Below are positions 53,591 through 62,101 of a DNA stretch of 64,000 nucleotides, piece by piece. Every line of letters begins with the position of its first letter. The first letter of the stretch is position 1. Location of the stretch: contig NZ_VCNK01000020.1 of the NCBI RefSeq assembly GCF_006265095.1, positions 124,001 through 188,000 on the forward strand. The letters are read 5' to 3'. Below the pieces are notes generated by a model. It saw only the letters and a program-made list of their open reading frames with translations, was not told where the DNA came from and made no database searches. A program made the translations under genes and the position numbers. The DNA comes from Phaeobacter sp. B1627. GTDB taxonomy: Bacteria > Pseudomonadota > Alphaproteobacteria > Rhodobacterales > Rhodobacteraceae.

Positions 53591-54433
53591 ATGAAGGTCA
53601 TTCACGCCATAATCATCGCCGTCGGCTTGATCCTGGCTGCAGCTCTCTGGTTTGGCCTGTCCTTTTTGTTCAACGAACAGGGCTATGGCAGCGGGGCTGT
53701 GGATTCGGAGGCCCGGATCGATATTGAACTGCTGCGTCAGCAACTTGAGGATACACAGATCAAGTTGGAGGATCTGGAAAAAGCTGTAGCTGCGCAATCG
53801 GCATCGGCAAATACGGTGGCCCCGGCGTCAAACCTGCAGGACGAAGAAGACTCGCTTCTGCGTCAGACCGGACCGAATGCCATTCTCGATTCCTACGCCC
53901 AGGTTGTCCTCATAGCTGATCGGCGCAATGTAAATGACGGTCTGAAAGTGGCCGGAGGCACTTACCTTTCCGACAAACTTGGCCGACCTCGCGAAAATTT
54001 GACTGATGAGTGCCAGTCGATGACCAATGAGCGTCTGAAAAACAAGCTGGTGCTGGAGCAGGTCGGCCCGATCCGGGTCAGGATGCTGCTGCCCGCGATC
54101 GAGAGCCTCAAGGTGGTGTTTGAAAACATCAGAAAGACGGACCCGGATCTGTATGAGCGGATCAACACAGCCGGGTCTCTCTGCGTTCGGCGTATTCGCG
54201 GAACACAGAATTCACTTTCGACCCATAGCTACGGGCTGGCCGTTGATCTGAACATCGACGGTCGTCTCGACACGCTTGGTGACGGCCGGACACAATTGGG
54301 TCTGACCATTCTGGCGGATTTCTTCAAGGATGAAGGCTGGGTTTGGGGCGCCGGTTTCGGTCGGGAGGACAGCATGCATTTTGAAATAAGCCGTCGTCAG
54401 CTTGACCTGTGGCTGGCTGAGGGAAAACTATAG
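53591..54433 (+). CDS. Membrane-anchored M15-type peptidoglycan peptidase (VanY/TagX-like)
   Basis: A 280-residue protein with an N-terminal helix (about 5-27), a coiled coil (about 40-70) and a C-terminal M15 zinc peptidase fold: STHSYGLAVDLN (His212, Asp219) and SMHFEIS (His263) are the metal ligands. Family members are D,D- or L,D-peptidases. TagX of Acinetobacter is a related type VI-linked hydrolase that opens the wall for the membrane complex; the same job is inferred here. The stop is six bases from the converging caspase-like gene. Confidence 0.82.
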   Translation: MKVIHAIIIAVGLILAAALWFGLSFLFNEQGYGSGAVDSEARIDIELLRQQLEDTQIKLEDLEKAVAAQSASANTVAPASNLQDEEDSLLRQTGPNAILDSYAQVVLIADRRNVNDGLKVAGGTYLSDKLGRPRENLTDECQSMTNERLKNKLVLEQVGPIRVRMLLPAIESLKVVFENIRKTDPDLYERINTAGSLCVRRIRGTQNSLSTHSYGLAVDLNIDGRLDTLGDGRTQLGLTILADFFKDEGWVWGAGFGREDSMHFEISRRQLDLWLAEGKL

Positions 54434-54439
54434 GCGAGT

Positions 54440-55978
54440 TCAACTGTCCTCGATGCCGTAGGCCCTGCGAATACTTCTCTGCGTCCCCGGTCCAAAATCA
54501 CCATCGATCGCACCGGTGTAGAAATCATTGTCCTTAAGCCGCACCTGCAATGCGCGCCGGGTATCGGGGGTGAACATCGTCGGGCGTTCACTCAGAAGGT
54601 TCAAAACATCCTGACTTCCGGAGCGCAGGGCGTTGTACAGATATTTTGCCGCGTCCTGAGGTCCCTTGGATGGAATGTGGCCATCATCAATCAGCGCGGC
54701 GAAGTTGAATTGTGCCTGCGGGTGACGCAGGTCAGCGGCCCGTTCGAACAACCGCAATGCTTTTCCAGGATCCGCAGGTAGCCCCAGCCCTCCCTGATAG
54801 TGCAGAAAGCCCAAGTCATTGATGGCGTCGGCAAAATTCTGGGCAGCGGCGGCCTGGTACAGTTCGAGCGCCTTTTCCGCGTTCTGGGCGACCCCGGTTC
54901 CTCGTTCATAGAGCTTTGCGAGCTCGAACTGAGCTTCCGGGGATCCAGCGGCGGCGGCGCGGCTCAGAAAATCCACCGCAGCCTTCGGATCAAACCGTCC
55001 CTCGTTTGGATTGAGGCGCATGTAGGCCAGCCCCAACATGGATCGGGTGTCGCCAAGATCCGCAAGCGCCAACAGTTGTTCTTCCTGATCTGGACGCAGG
55101 CTGGACCAGGCTTTGGATGCGTCGTCGATATCGAGGCTTTCGCCACCCTGAGCGGGGCCAGCAAGATAGAAGGGAATACCGGTGAGGGAACCGTATGTGT
55201 GTGGCTCCTGGAGATTGCCGGTTTGAGCAAGAACGCTATCGCGGATCTGGCGGAACATCAGGCTGATTTCGAGACCGGGCTGGGTCATCTTTTCCATAAG
55301 AGACAGAGCAAAGGGGCTGTTGTCGCCGCTTCCGTCAAGGGCAACCTGTCCATCCTTGGCGGCGAAGGCAACAAGGGTTCCGCGATCAGGATTGGCAGCG
55401 GCAAGGCCACCGCCGCCACGGGTCGCCTCAACTGAGGGTGCACTTTCAGTCGCCTGGGCTGCGGCCAGATCCAACGTATCTCCCAATGGGTTGTCCCGGC
55501 AGCTATCGAGGATCACAATCCGCATTTTACGTGCCCGGTCCACCGCAGACAGGAGATTCTTCAGCGAGGGAGATTGGCTTTGTACGTCCTTGTTTGATGC
55601 GACGTTTGCATCCACCGGGATCATGAAGTTCTCGCCCTGAACCTCTATTCCGTGGCCTGCAAAATAGATGAGCGCTAGGTCAGCAACTTCAGACCGAAAC
55701 GAGAAATCATCAAGGAGTCGCTCCATTTCCGCACCACTCGCATCCACGGAGAGGGTGACATCAAATCCAATTTGTTCAAGGGTTCGGGAAATCGCTTCCG
55801 CGTCGTTTTTGGTATTGGTGAGCGGAGGGAGATGGCGGTAATCGGCCATGCCGAACACCAAGGCGATCCGATCGCTTGCGGCCTCCACGGATCGGGTCGT
55901 GGCTCCCAGGCAAACGATGCTTGATACCAACATCAGGATGAACGCATGTGAGATCACGTTGTCGAAACGTTGGAACAT
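54440..55978 (-). CDS. Caspase-like protein with Sel1 repeats and a peptidoglycan-binding-like C-terminus
   Basis: A 512-residue protein. The signal peptide (about 1-34) is followed by a caspase-fold domain with His109 (YFAGHG) and Cys160 (LDSCRDNP). Sel1-like repeats follow (AAAAGSPEAQFELAKLYERGTGVAQ, LFERAADLRHPQAQFN), and a C-terminal peptidoglycan-binding type 1-like segment ends it (TGAIDGDFGPGTQRSI). It is the second caspase-like protein at the edge of the secretion cluster. Target unknown; a periplasmic or cell-surface role is inferred. Confidence 0.85.
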   Translation of the reverse strand: MFQRFDNVISHAFILMLVSSIVCLGATTRSVEAASDRIALVFGMADYRHLPPLTNTKNDAEAISRTLEQIGFDVTLSVDASGAEMERLLDDFSFRSEVADLALIYFAGHGIEVQGENFMIPVDANVASNKDVQSQSPSLKNLLSAVDRARKMRIVILDSCRDNPLGDTLDLAAAQATESAPSVEATRGGGGLAAANPDRGTLVAFAAKDGQVALDGSGDNSPFALSLMEKMTQPGLEISLMFRQIRDSVLAQTGNLQEPHTYGSLTGIPFYLAGPAQGGESLDIDDASKAWSSLRPDQEEQLLALADLGDTRSMLGLAYMRLNPNEGRFDPKAAVDFLSRAAAAGSPEAQFELAKLYERGTGVAQNAEKALELYQAAAAQNFADAINDLGFLHYQGGLGLPADPGKALRLFERAADLRHPQAQFNFAALIDDGHIPSKGPQDAAKYLYNALRSGSQDVLNLLSERPTMFTPDTRRALQVRLKDNDFYTGAIDGDFGPGTQRSIRRAYGIEDS

Positions 55979-56078
55979 GGGGTAAAGCCTTGGGCAAATC
56001 AGAAATCAATTGTCGCCAATCTAACCCCTTTGGTGACATTTGCGAAGCATCCTTTGCCTTGACTTCACATTTGAGAGA

Positions 56079-56104
56079 GCCCCCCGTCGTTACCAACAGG
56101 GGGC
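56079..56104 (-). terminator. GC-rich hairpin downstream of cheD
   Basis: GCCCCC (56079-56084) pairs with GGGGGC (56099-56104) over a 14-base loop, about 55 bases after the cheD stop on the minus strand. There is no T-run on the 3' side, so termination is only suggested. Confidence 0.35.
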
Positions 56105-56158
56105 CGAAAAAACTGCGAAGGTCATGACACAGTTGTCGTGAGGCTGAGGACTGAGAAT

Positions 56159-56719
56159 TTAGAAGAGAGTAACATTGTCCACAGCAGCCCGTTTCGGCGC
56201 GGGCACTTGGGTTTTTGCAACGGCTGCCTGCTCCTGTTCGCCCAACTTGCGGTCATCGGCGACATGGGTTTGCTGCGCTGCCCCGGAACACGCATGAAAG
56301 CGAACCCTGCGGGCGGAGGTGCCCCCGACTGACGAGGAGATCACCGGTATACCTTCATCGCGCAGAAAGCGCTGAACAAAATCGGCATTATTTGCGCCAA
56401 TGTCGGAGAGGTTGGCCGACATTTTCGCACCGCCGAATACTTTCGCCTTCAAATTGGCGCGTTGCGCCCCTTTTTTCATGACACCGTTGATCAACAATTC
56501 CATGGCGTGGACCCCATATCGGGCGCTTACACCGGCAGAACCATTGGAGGAGGCGAGCAGAAAATGGTTCATCCCCCCAACGCCAATTTGCTCATCATAA
56601 ATACAGGCTGCGATACAGGAGCCCAAAACAGTCGAAAAGACGACTTTCGCATCAGTGGTAACCTTATAGTCACCCTGTAGAACGGTGACCGTACTGGTAT
56701 TTTGAAAAACAGTCGACAA
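56159..56719 (-). CDS. cheD: Chemoreceptor glutamine deamidase CheD
   Basis: A 186-residue protein with the CheD core: STVLGSCIAACIYDEQIGVGGMNHFLL, where the Cys and His form the catalytic pair with a downstream Thr, and KVFGGAKMS. CheD deamidates receptor glutamines. The start is a TTG at 56719 with GGAAGGAAG about six bases upstream; no better ATG lies near. It follows cheB by 26 bases, on the same strand. Confidence 0.93.
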   Translation of the reverse strand: MSTVFQNTSTVTVLQGDYKVTTDAKVVFSTVLGSCIAACIYDEQIGVGGMNHFLLASSNGSAGVSARYGVHAMELLINGVMKKGAQRANLKAKVFGGAKMSANLSDIGANNADFVQRFLRDEGIPVISSSVGGTSARRVRFHACSGAAQQTHVADDRKLGEQEQAAVAKTQVPAPKRAAVDNVTLF

Positions 56720-56745
56720 AGCGGCTTCCTTCCAGGTGTCTGGGC

Positions 56746-57828
56746 TCAGGTCTTACAGGCTTGCAGTATTGCTCCGGCCATACGGGCCAGAGGCACTTGT
56801 TTTTGGGCGGCCCCAATTTCCCAGGCGACCCTGGGCATGCCGTATACAACGGCGGTTTTTTCGTCTTGAGCAAAGGTAGTTGCGCCCGCCTTGCGCAATT
56901 CCAGCAAGCTCTTGGCTCCATCTTGCCCCATGCCGGTTAATATTGCTGCAACAACATCCTTTGCAAATGGAACAGCTGACGCAAATAGAGCGTCAACAGA
57001 TGGGGTGTGCCCGGATACATTCGGCCCTTCTTTCATGCGAATTCGGTATGGCTTACGCGGCGTCACACCCATATGGCGGGGTTGTCCCGCCGCGATATAG
57101 ACGTGGCCTGTTTGCAGCGTGAGATCATCGTCAGCAGAGACAACTTTGGCCGGGCAAATCCTGTCAAGAAGCGATACAAGTCCCGTTCCGAAACTCCTGC
57201 CGGTGTGTTGGACGATAAGTGTCGGCGGACATTGAACTGGAAACCCCACCAAAACATTGCGCAAAGCTTCGACGCCTCCGGTTGATGACCCGATCAGGAT
57301 GATTTTCTTAAAGTCTTCACGCCCTGCTGATGTCTTGGCCGCTGCCATTGGCGTCGCGTTTTTGCGCGGGGCTTTGATCATCATGTCGAAGTACTGTACG
57401 AATTGTCGCGGACTGTCCGACTTCGAAAGCTCAAAGATCCCCGCTCCAACATTGAGCAAAGGAGAGCCCCCCCGGGCCGGCGTTGAATTCGGATTGTCCA
57501 TCACGGACACCCATCGGACATCCAGAGCTGAAAACAACGCCAGCATCATTTCAAATTCCGGCAACTGGGTGAAGCCATCTTCCACAAATGCAAAGGAAGG
57601 CTGCCCCGCCTCGGCCTGATTATAGGCCATCATAAGGTTATTGGCCAAAAGCACCTGAAGGCCGGGGTAGGCTGCCACCATCTGGCTCTGCAGTGCACGT
57701 GCGAAGTTTCGATCCGTGGTGACAATCAGTACGCTCAACGAAGACAATGGCTTATCCGCTTTTTTGCCCCGGTGTCCCGGGAAGTTCCTGTTGGACGAGG
57801 TAGACAGCCTTTTTGCAACGCCATTCAC
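56746..57828 (-). CDS. cheB: CheB-type protein-glutamate methylesterase with degenerate receiver domain
   Basis: A 360-residue protein. The C-terminal methylesterase (about 165-360) keeps the Ser-His-Asp triad (IGSSTGGVEAL, IVQHTG, GMGQDGAKSL). The N-terminal receiver-like part lacks the acidic pair (LIVTTDR) and has FAFVEDGF where the phosphoacceptor loop should be. It removes methyl groups from chemoreceptors; control by CheA phosphorylation is doubtful. cheD follows; cheR is not in this window. The start is the first ATG, with weak upstream signal. Confidence 0.88.
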   Translation of the reverse strand: MNGVAKRLSTSSNRNFPGHRGKKADKPLSSLSVLIVTTDRNFARALQSQMVAAYPGLQVLLANNLMMAYNQAEAGQPSFAFVEDGFTQLPEFEMMLALFSALDVRWVSVMDNPNSTPARGGSPLLNVGAGIFELSKSDSPRQFVQYFDMMIKAPRKNATPMAAAKTSAGREDFKKIILIGSSTGGVEALRNVLVGFPVQCPPTLIVQHTGRSFGTGLVSLLDRICPAKVVSADDDLTLQTGHVYIAAGQPRHMGVTPRKPYRIRMKEGPNVSGHTPSVDALFASAVPFAKDVVAAILTGMGQDGAKSLLELRKAGATTFAQDEKTAVVYGMPRVAWEIGAAQKQVPLARMAGAILQACKT

Positions 57829-58489
57829 CTGTCAGTTCACTTATGGTTTTGCCAAAACTCTGGCTGCGCACCCTTTGGTCGCGATCGCAGTCAAACGCAG
57901 GTTCCGCACCGTCGCCCGCACAATCAGAGCCCCCTCGGCGTATGCGGGTCTGGCGACCCGGAACCTTTCGCAGCGCGGTTGCACTCGTATGACGCCCAAG
58001 AAGCGCTCGCGATCTGTGCAGGATCTTAAGTCTCGAAAGCGAGTTCATCTTTTCCTCCGGTCCCGCGAACCATATGAGGTCGCAAAAAGCATCGCCCTAT
58101 CTTTTCGGCATCAGGAGTTAATTTGCGCCTTACAAGTCGCACTGGATCGCAAAATCTGTCTTAAGAAATTTTCGAGACACGTGGTTCGGTGTTGCAGGGG
58201 CGTGCGATCTTAATCCCAGCCGGGACATCCTCCACCTTCACCACGACCTGAGCGAGTGGAACTTGGGCTCTTCAGACTTAGATGGAAGAGGTGGTTCCGG
58301 GGACGAGTTTCGGAAGTCGATCCTCGCCCCGCAAAACGGGACGAGTCAGGCACACCGCCTCACGATTGACCTCTGGCGCTGGTCGTCTCTATGCGACCAG
58401 ACCTCTTTTCGCATCATTGGTCGCTGATCTTGCTTTCTCAACGTCCAGATTGAGGTTCCGGCCAAATTGGCTAAGCTCGGCGTTGGCGC
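57829..58489. other. 661-base gap between flgI and cheB without a convincing gene
   Basis: Both flanking genes are on the minus strand. The gap holds small hairpins, including one at 58323-58345, and short frames of unnatural composition, and looks like decayed or regulatory DNA. I saw no tRNA, no transposase domain and no clear terminator T-run. Confidence 0.4.
58323..58345 (-). terminator. Nine-base-pair hairpin downstream of flgI
   Basis: On the minus strand CTCGTCCCG and CGGGGCGAG pair (one T-G wobble) around a TTTTG loop, 145 bases after the flgI stop. No T-run follows; it may be a processing site or weak terminator for the flagellar operon. Confidence 0.35.
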
Positions 58490-59593
58490 TTATCGTACCA
58501 CGAACTCCGCATGCAGAGCCCCCGCCGCTTTGAGGCTTTTCAGGATGTCAATCATATCACGGGGCGCAACTCCAAGCGCGTTCAGGCCGGCCACAACCTC
58601 AGAAAGCGACGTTGTTTCACGCACTTCGGCAAGCTGGATCCCGTCGCCTTCCTCAAGAGCGGCACCGGTGCGAGGCACAACCACCGTCTCGCCGTCGGCA
58701 AAGGGGTTGGGTTGTGCAACCAACGGACTCTCTTCCACCCGAAGCGTGAGGTTCCCCTGCGCCACGGCGACATGAGATATGCGGACATCACTCCCCATCA
58801 CAATGGTGCCGGAGCTTTGGTCCACCACCACCCTGGCTTTGCGCTGCGGCTCGACGAGAACATTTTCCATCCGCCCGACCGCATGTGCGGTCGATCTGGC
58901 ATTGGTACGGGGGATGTCCACTTCTACCGTACCGGAATCCCGCATCACCGCCACATTGCGCCCAAATTCAGTGTTGATGGCCTGTTCGATGCGGCCCGCG
59001 GTGGTGAAATCCGGTTCTCGCAGCGCCAATCGCATCGAACTCAGAGACGATAGGTCGAAATCGATTTCTCTTTCCACCCGCGCTCCGGACGGGATGACGC
59101 CTGACGTGGGAACACCCTTGGTAACCGTCGCAGCTTCGCCCTCGGCAACGGCGCCGCCGGCAAGTATCGTGCCCTGAGCCACGGCATAAATCTGACCATC
59201 TGCCGCGTTGAGCGGTGTCATGATGAGTGTCCCGCCCAAAAGGCTGCTGGAATCACCGATTGCCGATACCGTGGCATCTATGGTCCCCCCTACCCGGGCA
59301 AAAGGCGGCAGCGTCGCTGTGACAAAGACAGCTGCCACATTGTTGGGCCGGAATTGCTCGCCACTCACATTCACCCCAAGACGTTCGAGGATGTTGGTCA
59401 TGATTTCTTCGGTGAACGGCGAATTCCGAAGCCCGTCTCCGGTCCCGTTGAGACCGACCACAAGGCCGTACCCCACGAGATCGTTGCCCCTGACCCCGTC
59501 GAACTCGACGAGATCCTTCAGGCGTATTGCGTTGGCCTGGACCAGCGTTGGCAGAAACAGGCATGTGATCAGTATGTGAATAAATCTACGCAT
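58490..59593 (-). CDS. flgI: Flagellar P-ring protein FlgI
   Basis: A 367-residue secreted protein: signal peptide (1-20) then AIRLKDLVEFDGVRGNDLVGYG, GTGDGLRNSPFTEEIM and the C-terminal SLSEVVAGLNALGVAPRDMIDILKSLKAAG, all standard for FlgI. It forms the periplasmic P ring around the rod. One-base overlap with flgL. Confidence 0.96.
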   Translation of the reverse strand: MRRFIHILITCLFLPTLVQANAIRLKDLVEFDGVRGNDLVGYGLVVGLNGTGDGLRNSPFTEEIMTNILERLGVNVSGEQFRPNNVAAVFVTATLPPFARVGGTIDATVSAIGDSSSLLGGTLIMTPLNAADGQIYAVAQGTILAGGAVAEGEAATVTKGVPTSGVIPSGARVEREIDFDLSSLSSMRLALREPDFTTAGRIEQAINTEFGRNVAVMRDSGTVEVDIPRTNARSTAHAVGRMENVLVEPQRKARVVVDQSSGTIVMGSDVRISHVAVAQGNLTLRVEESPLVAQPNPFADGETVVVPRTGAALEEGDGIQLAEVRETTSLSEVVAGLNALGVAPRDMIDILKSLKAAGALHAEFVVR

Positions 59594-60600
59594 TACATGT
59601 AGTTCAACAAATTGAGTTGCGAGGAGCGGACTGTGACCGTGTAGAGCGCTTCGAGCTGGAACTGGACTTCCTCGATCCGGCTGGCTGTCTCGGCTGGATC
59701 TGCGAGGATCAGATCGTTCAACGTCGTCCCGAGCGACGTCAGAGCGGCAGAGTTCCGGGTTTGAGTTTCCTCGATGCGTGCTTCGATGAACCCAATGTCG
59801 GACTGAATGTCCGTGAGCTCGGTCTGCGCAGTCATCAGTTCGGTGCCTGCACGCTCGATCAGATCAGCCGCTTCGACGGGCGACAGGTGACTGAGGTATT
59901 CCTGACTCGCCAATGCTCCGATTGCGAAGCTCTTCATCGCCTGTTTGAATGCATCGTCGTCAGCCCGCAATGAAAAGTTGACCTCTTCATTCGCGCCGAT
60001 GCGAACAGCGCTCATGCTGTTGGTCGAACCATTGTACATGACCGCGTCGAAACCAGCCGGGTCATCAAACCAGTCCTGAACCGCCTGAGCAATGTCGTCG
60101 ACATCCGTCAATGCGCCGACTTCCGCCACCAGAGCGGTCATCATGGTATCCGCACTTTCCAATGGGACGGCACTCGTGTCGGTGCCGGAAAAGAGACTGC
60201 GGCCGGAGAGTTGCCCGTTGAGGTTGCTGATCGTCTCTTTCAGGTATGAGATGGATTGCTGCGATAATTCCTCAGAGGTGGTGGCATTGCTCGTGCTGGA
60301 CAGGGACAGGATATTTGTGCCTAGGTTGAGGGCGTTATCGTTAATCCGCTCCATGTAGCTCTGCGCCGTTGCTGCAAAGAGCGCGGATTCCTGCGCCGCC
60401 ACCTGATAACTGTCGAGCTTGGAGATGGACCGCTCCAGGTCTGCAACAAAACCTAGGTCGCCACCCAATTTCTCCGTCAGGTCTGACGCGATGCCCGTGC
60501 TCATTTCTTGTGTAAGCGTGTCGAGCTGTTTGTTCAGATCCACCGATCTGGTGCGCAGGAAGAGATACTGCGCCATGTCACCAAAAGACGTCACATTCAT
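59593..60600 (-). CDS. flgL: Flagellar hook-associated protein 3, FlgL
   Basis: A 335-residue protein with flagellin-like N- and C-terminal coiled regions (LNKQLDTLTQEMSTGIASDL; VQFQLEALYTVTVRSSQLNLLNYM) and a middle GRSLFSGTDTS. It caps the hook-filament junction. Three bases separate it from flgK. Short sequence and flgK/flgI context favour FlgL over flagellin. Confidence 0.93.
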   Translation of the reverse strand: MNVTSFGDMAQYLFLRTRSVDLNKQLDTLTQEMSTGIASDLTEKLGGDLGFVADLERSISKLDSYQVAAQESALFAATAQSYMERINDNALNLGTNILSLSSTSNATTSEELSQQSISYLKETISNLNGQLSGRSLFSGTDTSAVPLESADTMMTALVAEVGALTDVDDIAQAVQDWFDDPAGFDAVMYNGSTNSMSAVRIGANEEVNFSLRADDDAFKQAMKSFAIGALASQEYLSHLSPVEAADLIERAGTELMTAQTELTDIQSDIGFIEARIEETQTRNSAALTSLGTTLNDLILADPAETASRIEEVQFQLEALYTVTVRSSQLNLLNYM

Positions 60601-60603
60601 AGC

Positions 60604-62049
60604 TTAGAGCCTCATCAGTTCCTGCATCATTTCATCGATCGCCTGGAGCATCCTGGCGTTCGCACCATATATGGTTTCAAGCATCATCAACGTTTGGAGC
60701 TCCGCGTCGGTGTCGACGCCTTGCTCCAGCTCCCGTGACTGCATGTCCGAGTAGATTGCCGACGAGAATGCCTGATCTTGTTCCGCCCAATCGTATTCCT
60801 GGGAGAAATTCGTCATCATGTTTGCGGCGATGGCGTAGGCACTGAAATCGCCGGACCCCAGCCCGGGCGAAGCAATTGTATTTGTTGCCTCAAGTGCAGC
60901 GCCATAGTTGTTGAGAATAGTGGTGTCGCCTCTTTCACCGATTGTTGCGGCGTTGAGGCCGTCCCGCAGACGCCAGGTCTCGGCGTCACCGGTCATCGAG
61001 ATCACAGTGTTGATCTGAATCCGGTTGGCTATCCCCACTTCGTCTGCCGTATTATAAAATCCCCCGGTGTCGGTAAAGAGTCCAGGGTCGGTCGCCGCCA
61101 GCGTCGGGTCAACGGTCGGGTCCTGAAAGCGCAGAATCAGGTCACCCGCCATTGTGTCGAGATCTTCCTGAGCCTGGACAGCCGCGACGTCGCGGACATA
61201 GAATTGCGCTGCGAGACTGCCGCCACCGATTTTGCCATTTATGGAGGTATCTATTGCAATCCCATCGATCTCGAGCCCCGCAAGCTGACCGTTGTCGATG
61301 GTCATGTAAGGGGTGACAAGCGCCGTATCGTCAAAGGTGAATTCGGCGGCGGACCCATCAAGAAGTTTCACGCCTGACTGCGTGTAAAGAGCGATCTGAT
61401 CGTTCTCCCGCTCATAGATCTGAACCGGGATAACTTCGTTGATTGAATCGATGAGGTTGTCGCGCTGGTCCTCAAGACCTGCGGTATCCAGCCCTCGCAC
61501 GCGGGCAGCAAGGATCTGGCCGTTCATATCGTCCAGATCCTCCAGATCCTGCTCCAGCCCATTGATCAGAGAAGAAATGGAATCCTCGGCCTGGTTGCGC
61601 AACGCCGAAAGACCATCTGCGGCTTCCTTGATCGATTCTGCGAGCTCTTCTGCCTGCATGGAGAAATCGTTGAGGCGCGCATCGGAGTTGGGCAGAGAGG
61701 TTGCCTCGATCAGCGCCGATTCCATATCGGTCATCCGCTGCGCGATGGAATACCCATCGTTAACGCTGCCAACAAGGTCCGTCACCCGGGCATAAAAATC
61801 CGCGGTTACAGATGTGGCGGCATATTCTGCTTCCGCAGAGCGGACACTTTTTTGAATTGCCGGATCGACCATCCGTTTCACCGAGCCGACGTTAACACCA
61901 CCGGCGGCGCCGTTGGATTGCAATTCAAGCGTGCGGCGATAGTAACCATCCGTCAGGGCGTTTGCGAGGTTGTCGGAAACGACGGAGGTCGATCTGCTGG
62001 CCGCTGAGAGGCCGGTCATGGCATTGCTTAAAGCGGACGATAGGGACAT
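60604..62049 (-). CDS. flgK: Flagellar hook-associated protein 1, FlgK
   Basis: A 481-residue protein with the rod-hook N-terminus SLSSALSNAMTGLSAASRST, DNLANALTDGYYRRT and the C-terminal LMMLETIYGANARMLQAIDEMMQ. Shorter than enteric FlgK, as usual in alphaproteobacteria. It begins 52 bases after flgE. Confidence 0.95.
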   Translation of the reverse strand: MSLSSALSNAMTGLSAASRSTSVVSDNLANALTDGYYRRTLELQSNGAAGGVNVGSVKRMVDPAIQKSVRSAEAEYAATSVTADFYARVTDLVGSVNDGYSIAQRMTDMESALIEATSLPNSDARLNDFSMQAEELAESIKEAADGLSALRNQAEDSISSLINGLEQDLEDLDDMNGQILAARVRGLDTAGLEDQRDNLIDSINEVIPVQIYERENDQIALYTQSGVKLLDGSAAEFTFDDTALVTPYMTIDNGQLAGLEIDGIAIDTSINGKIGGGSLAAQFYVRDVAAVQAQEDLDTMAGDLILRFQDPTVDPTLAATDPGLFTDTGGFYNTADEVGIANRIQINTVISMTGDAETWRLRDGLNAATIGERGDTTILNNYGAALEATNTIASPGLGSGDFSAYAIAANMMTNFSQEYDWAEQDQAFSSAIYSDMQSRELEQGVDTDAELQTLMMLETIYGANARMLQAIDEMMQELMRL

Positions 62050-62101
62050 CCGATATCACCTTCTGTGATTGACTAAGGCAGGGGATCAGGCGCTGATTCT
62101 A

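Noticed and set aside
57716-58213. 165-codon plus-strand frame and a 98-codon minus-strand frame in the flgI-cheB gap
   Set aside because: Basic, low-similarity translations without start signals; both overlap the cheB start.
58282-58533. Insertion-sequence remnant
   Set aside because: No transposase motif, terminal inverted repeat or target duplication could be seen.
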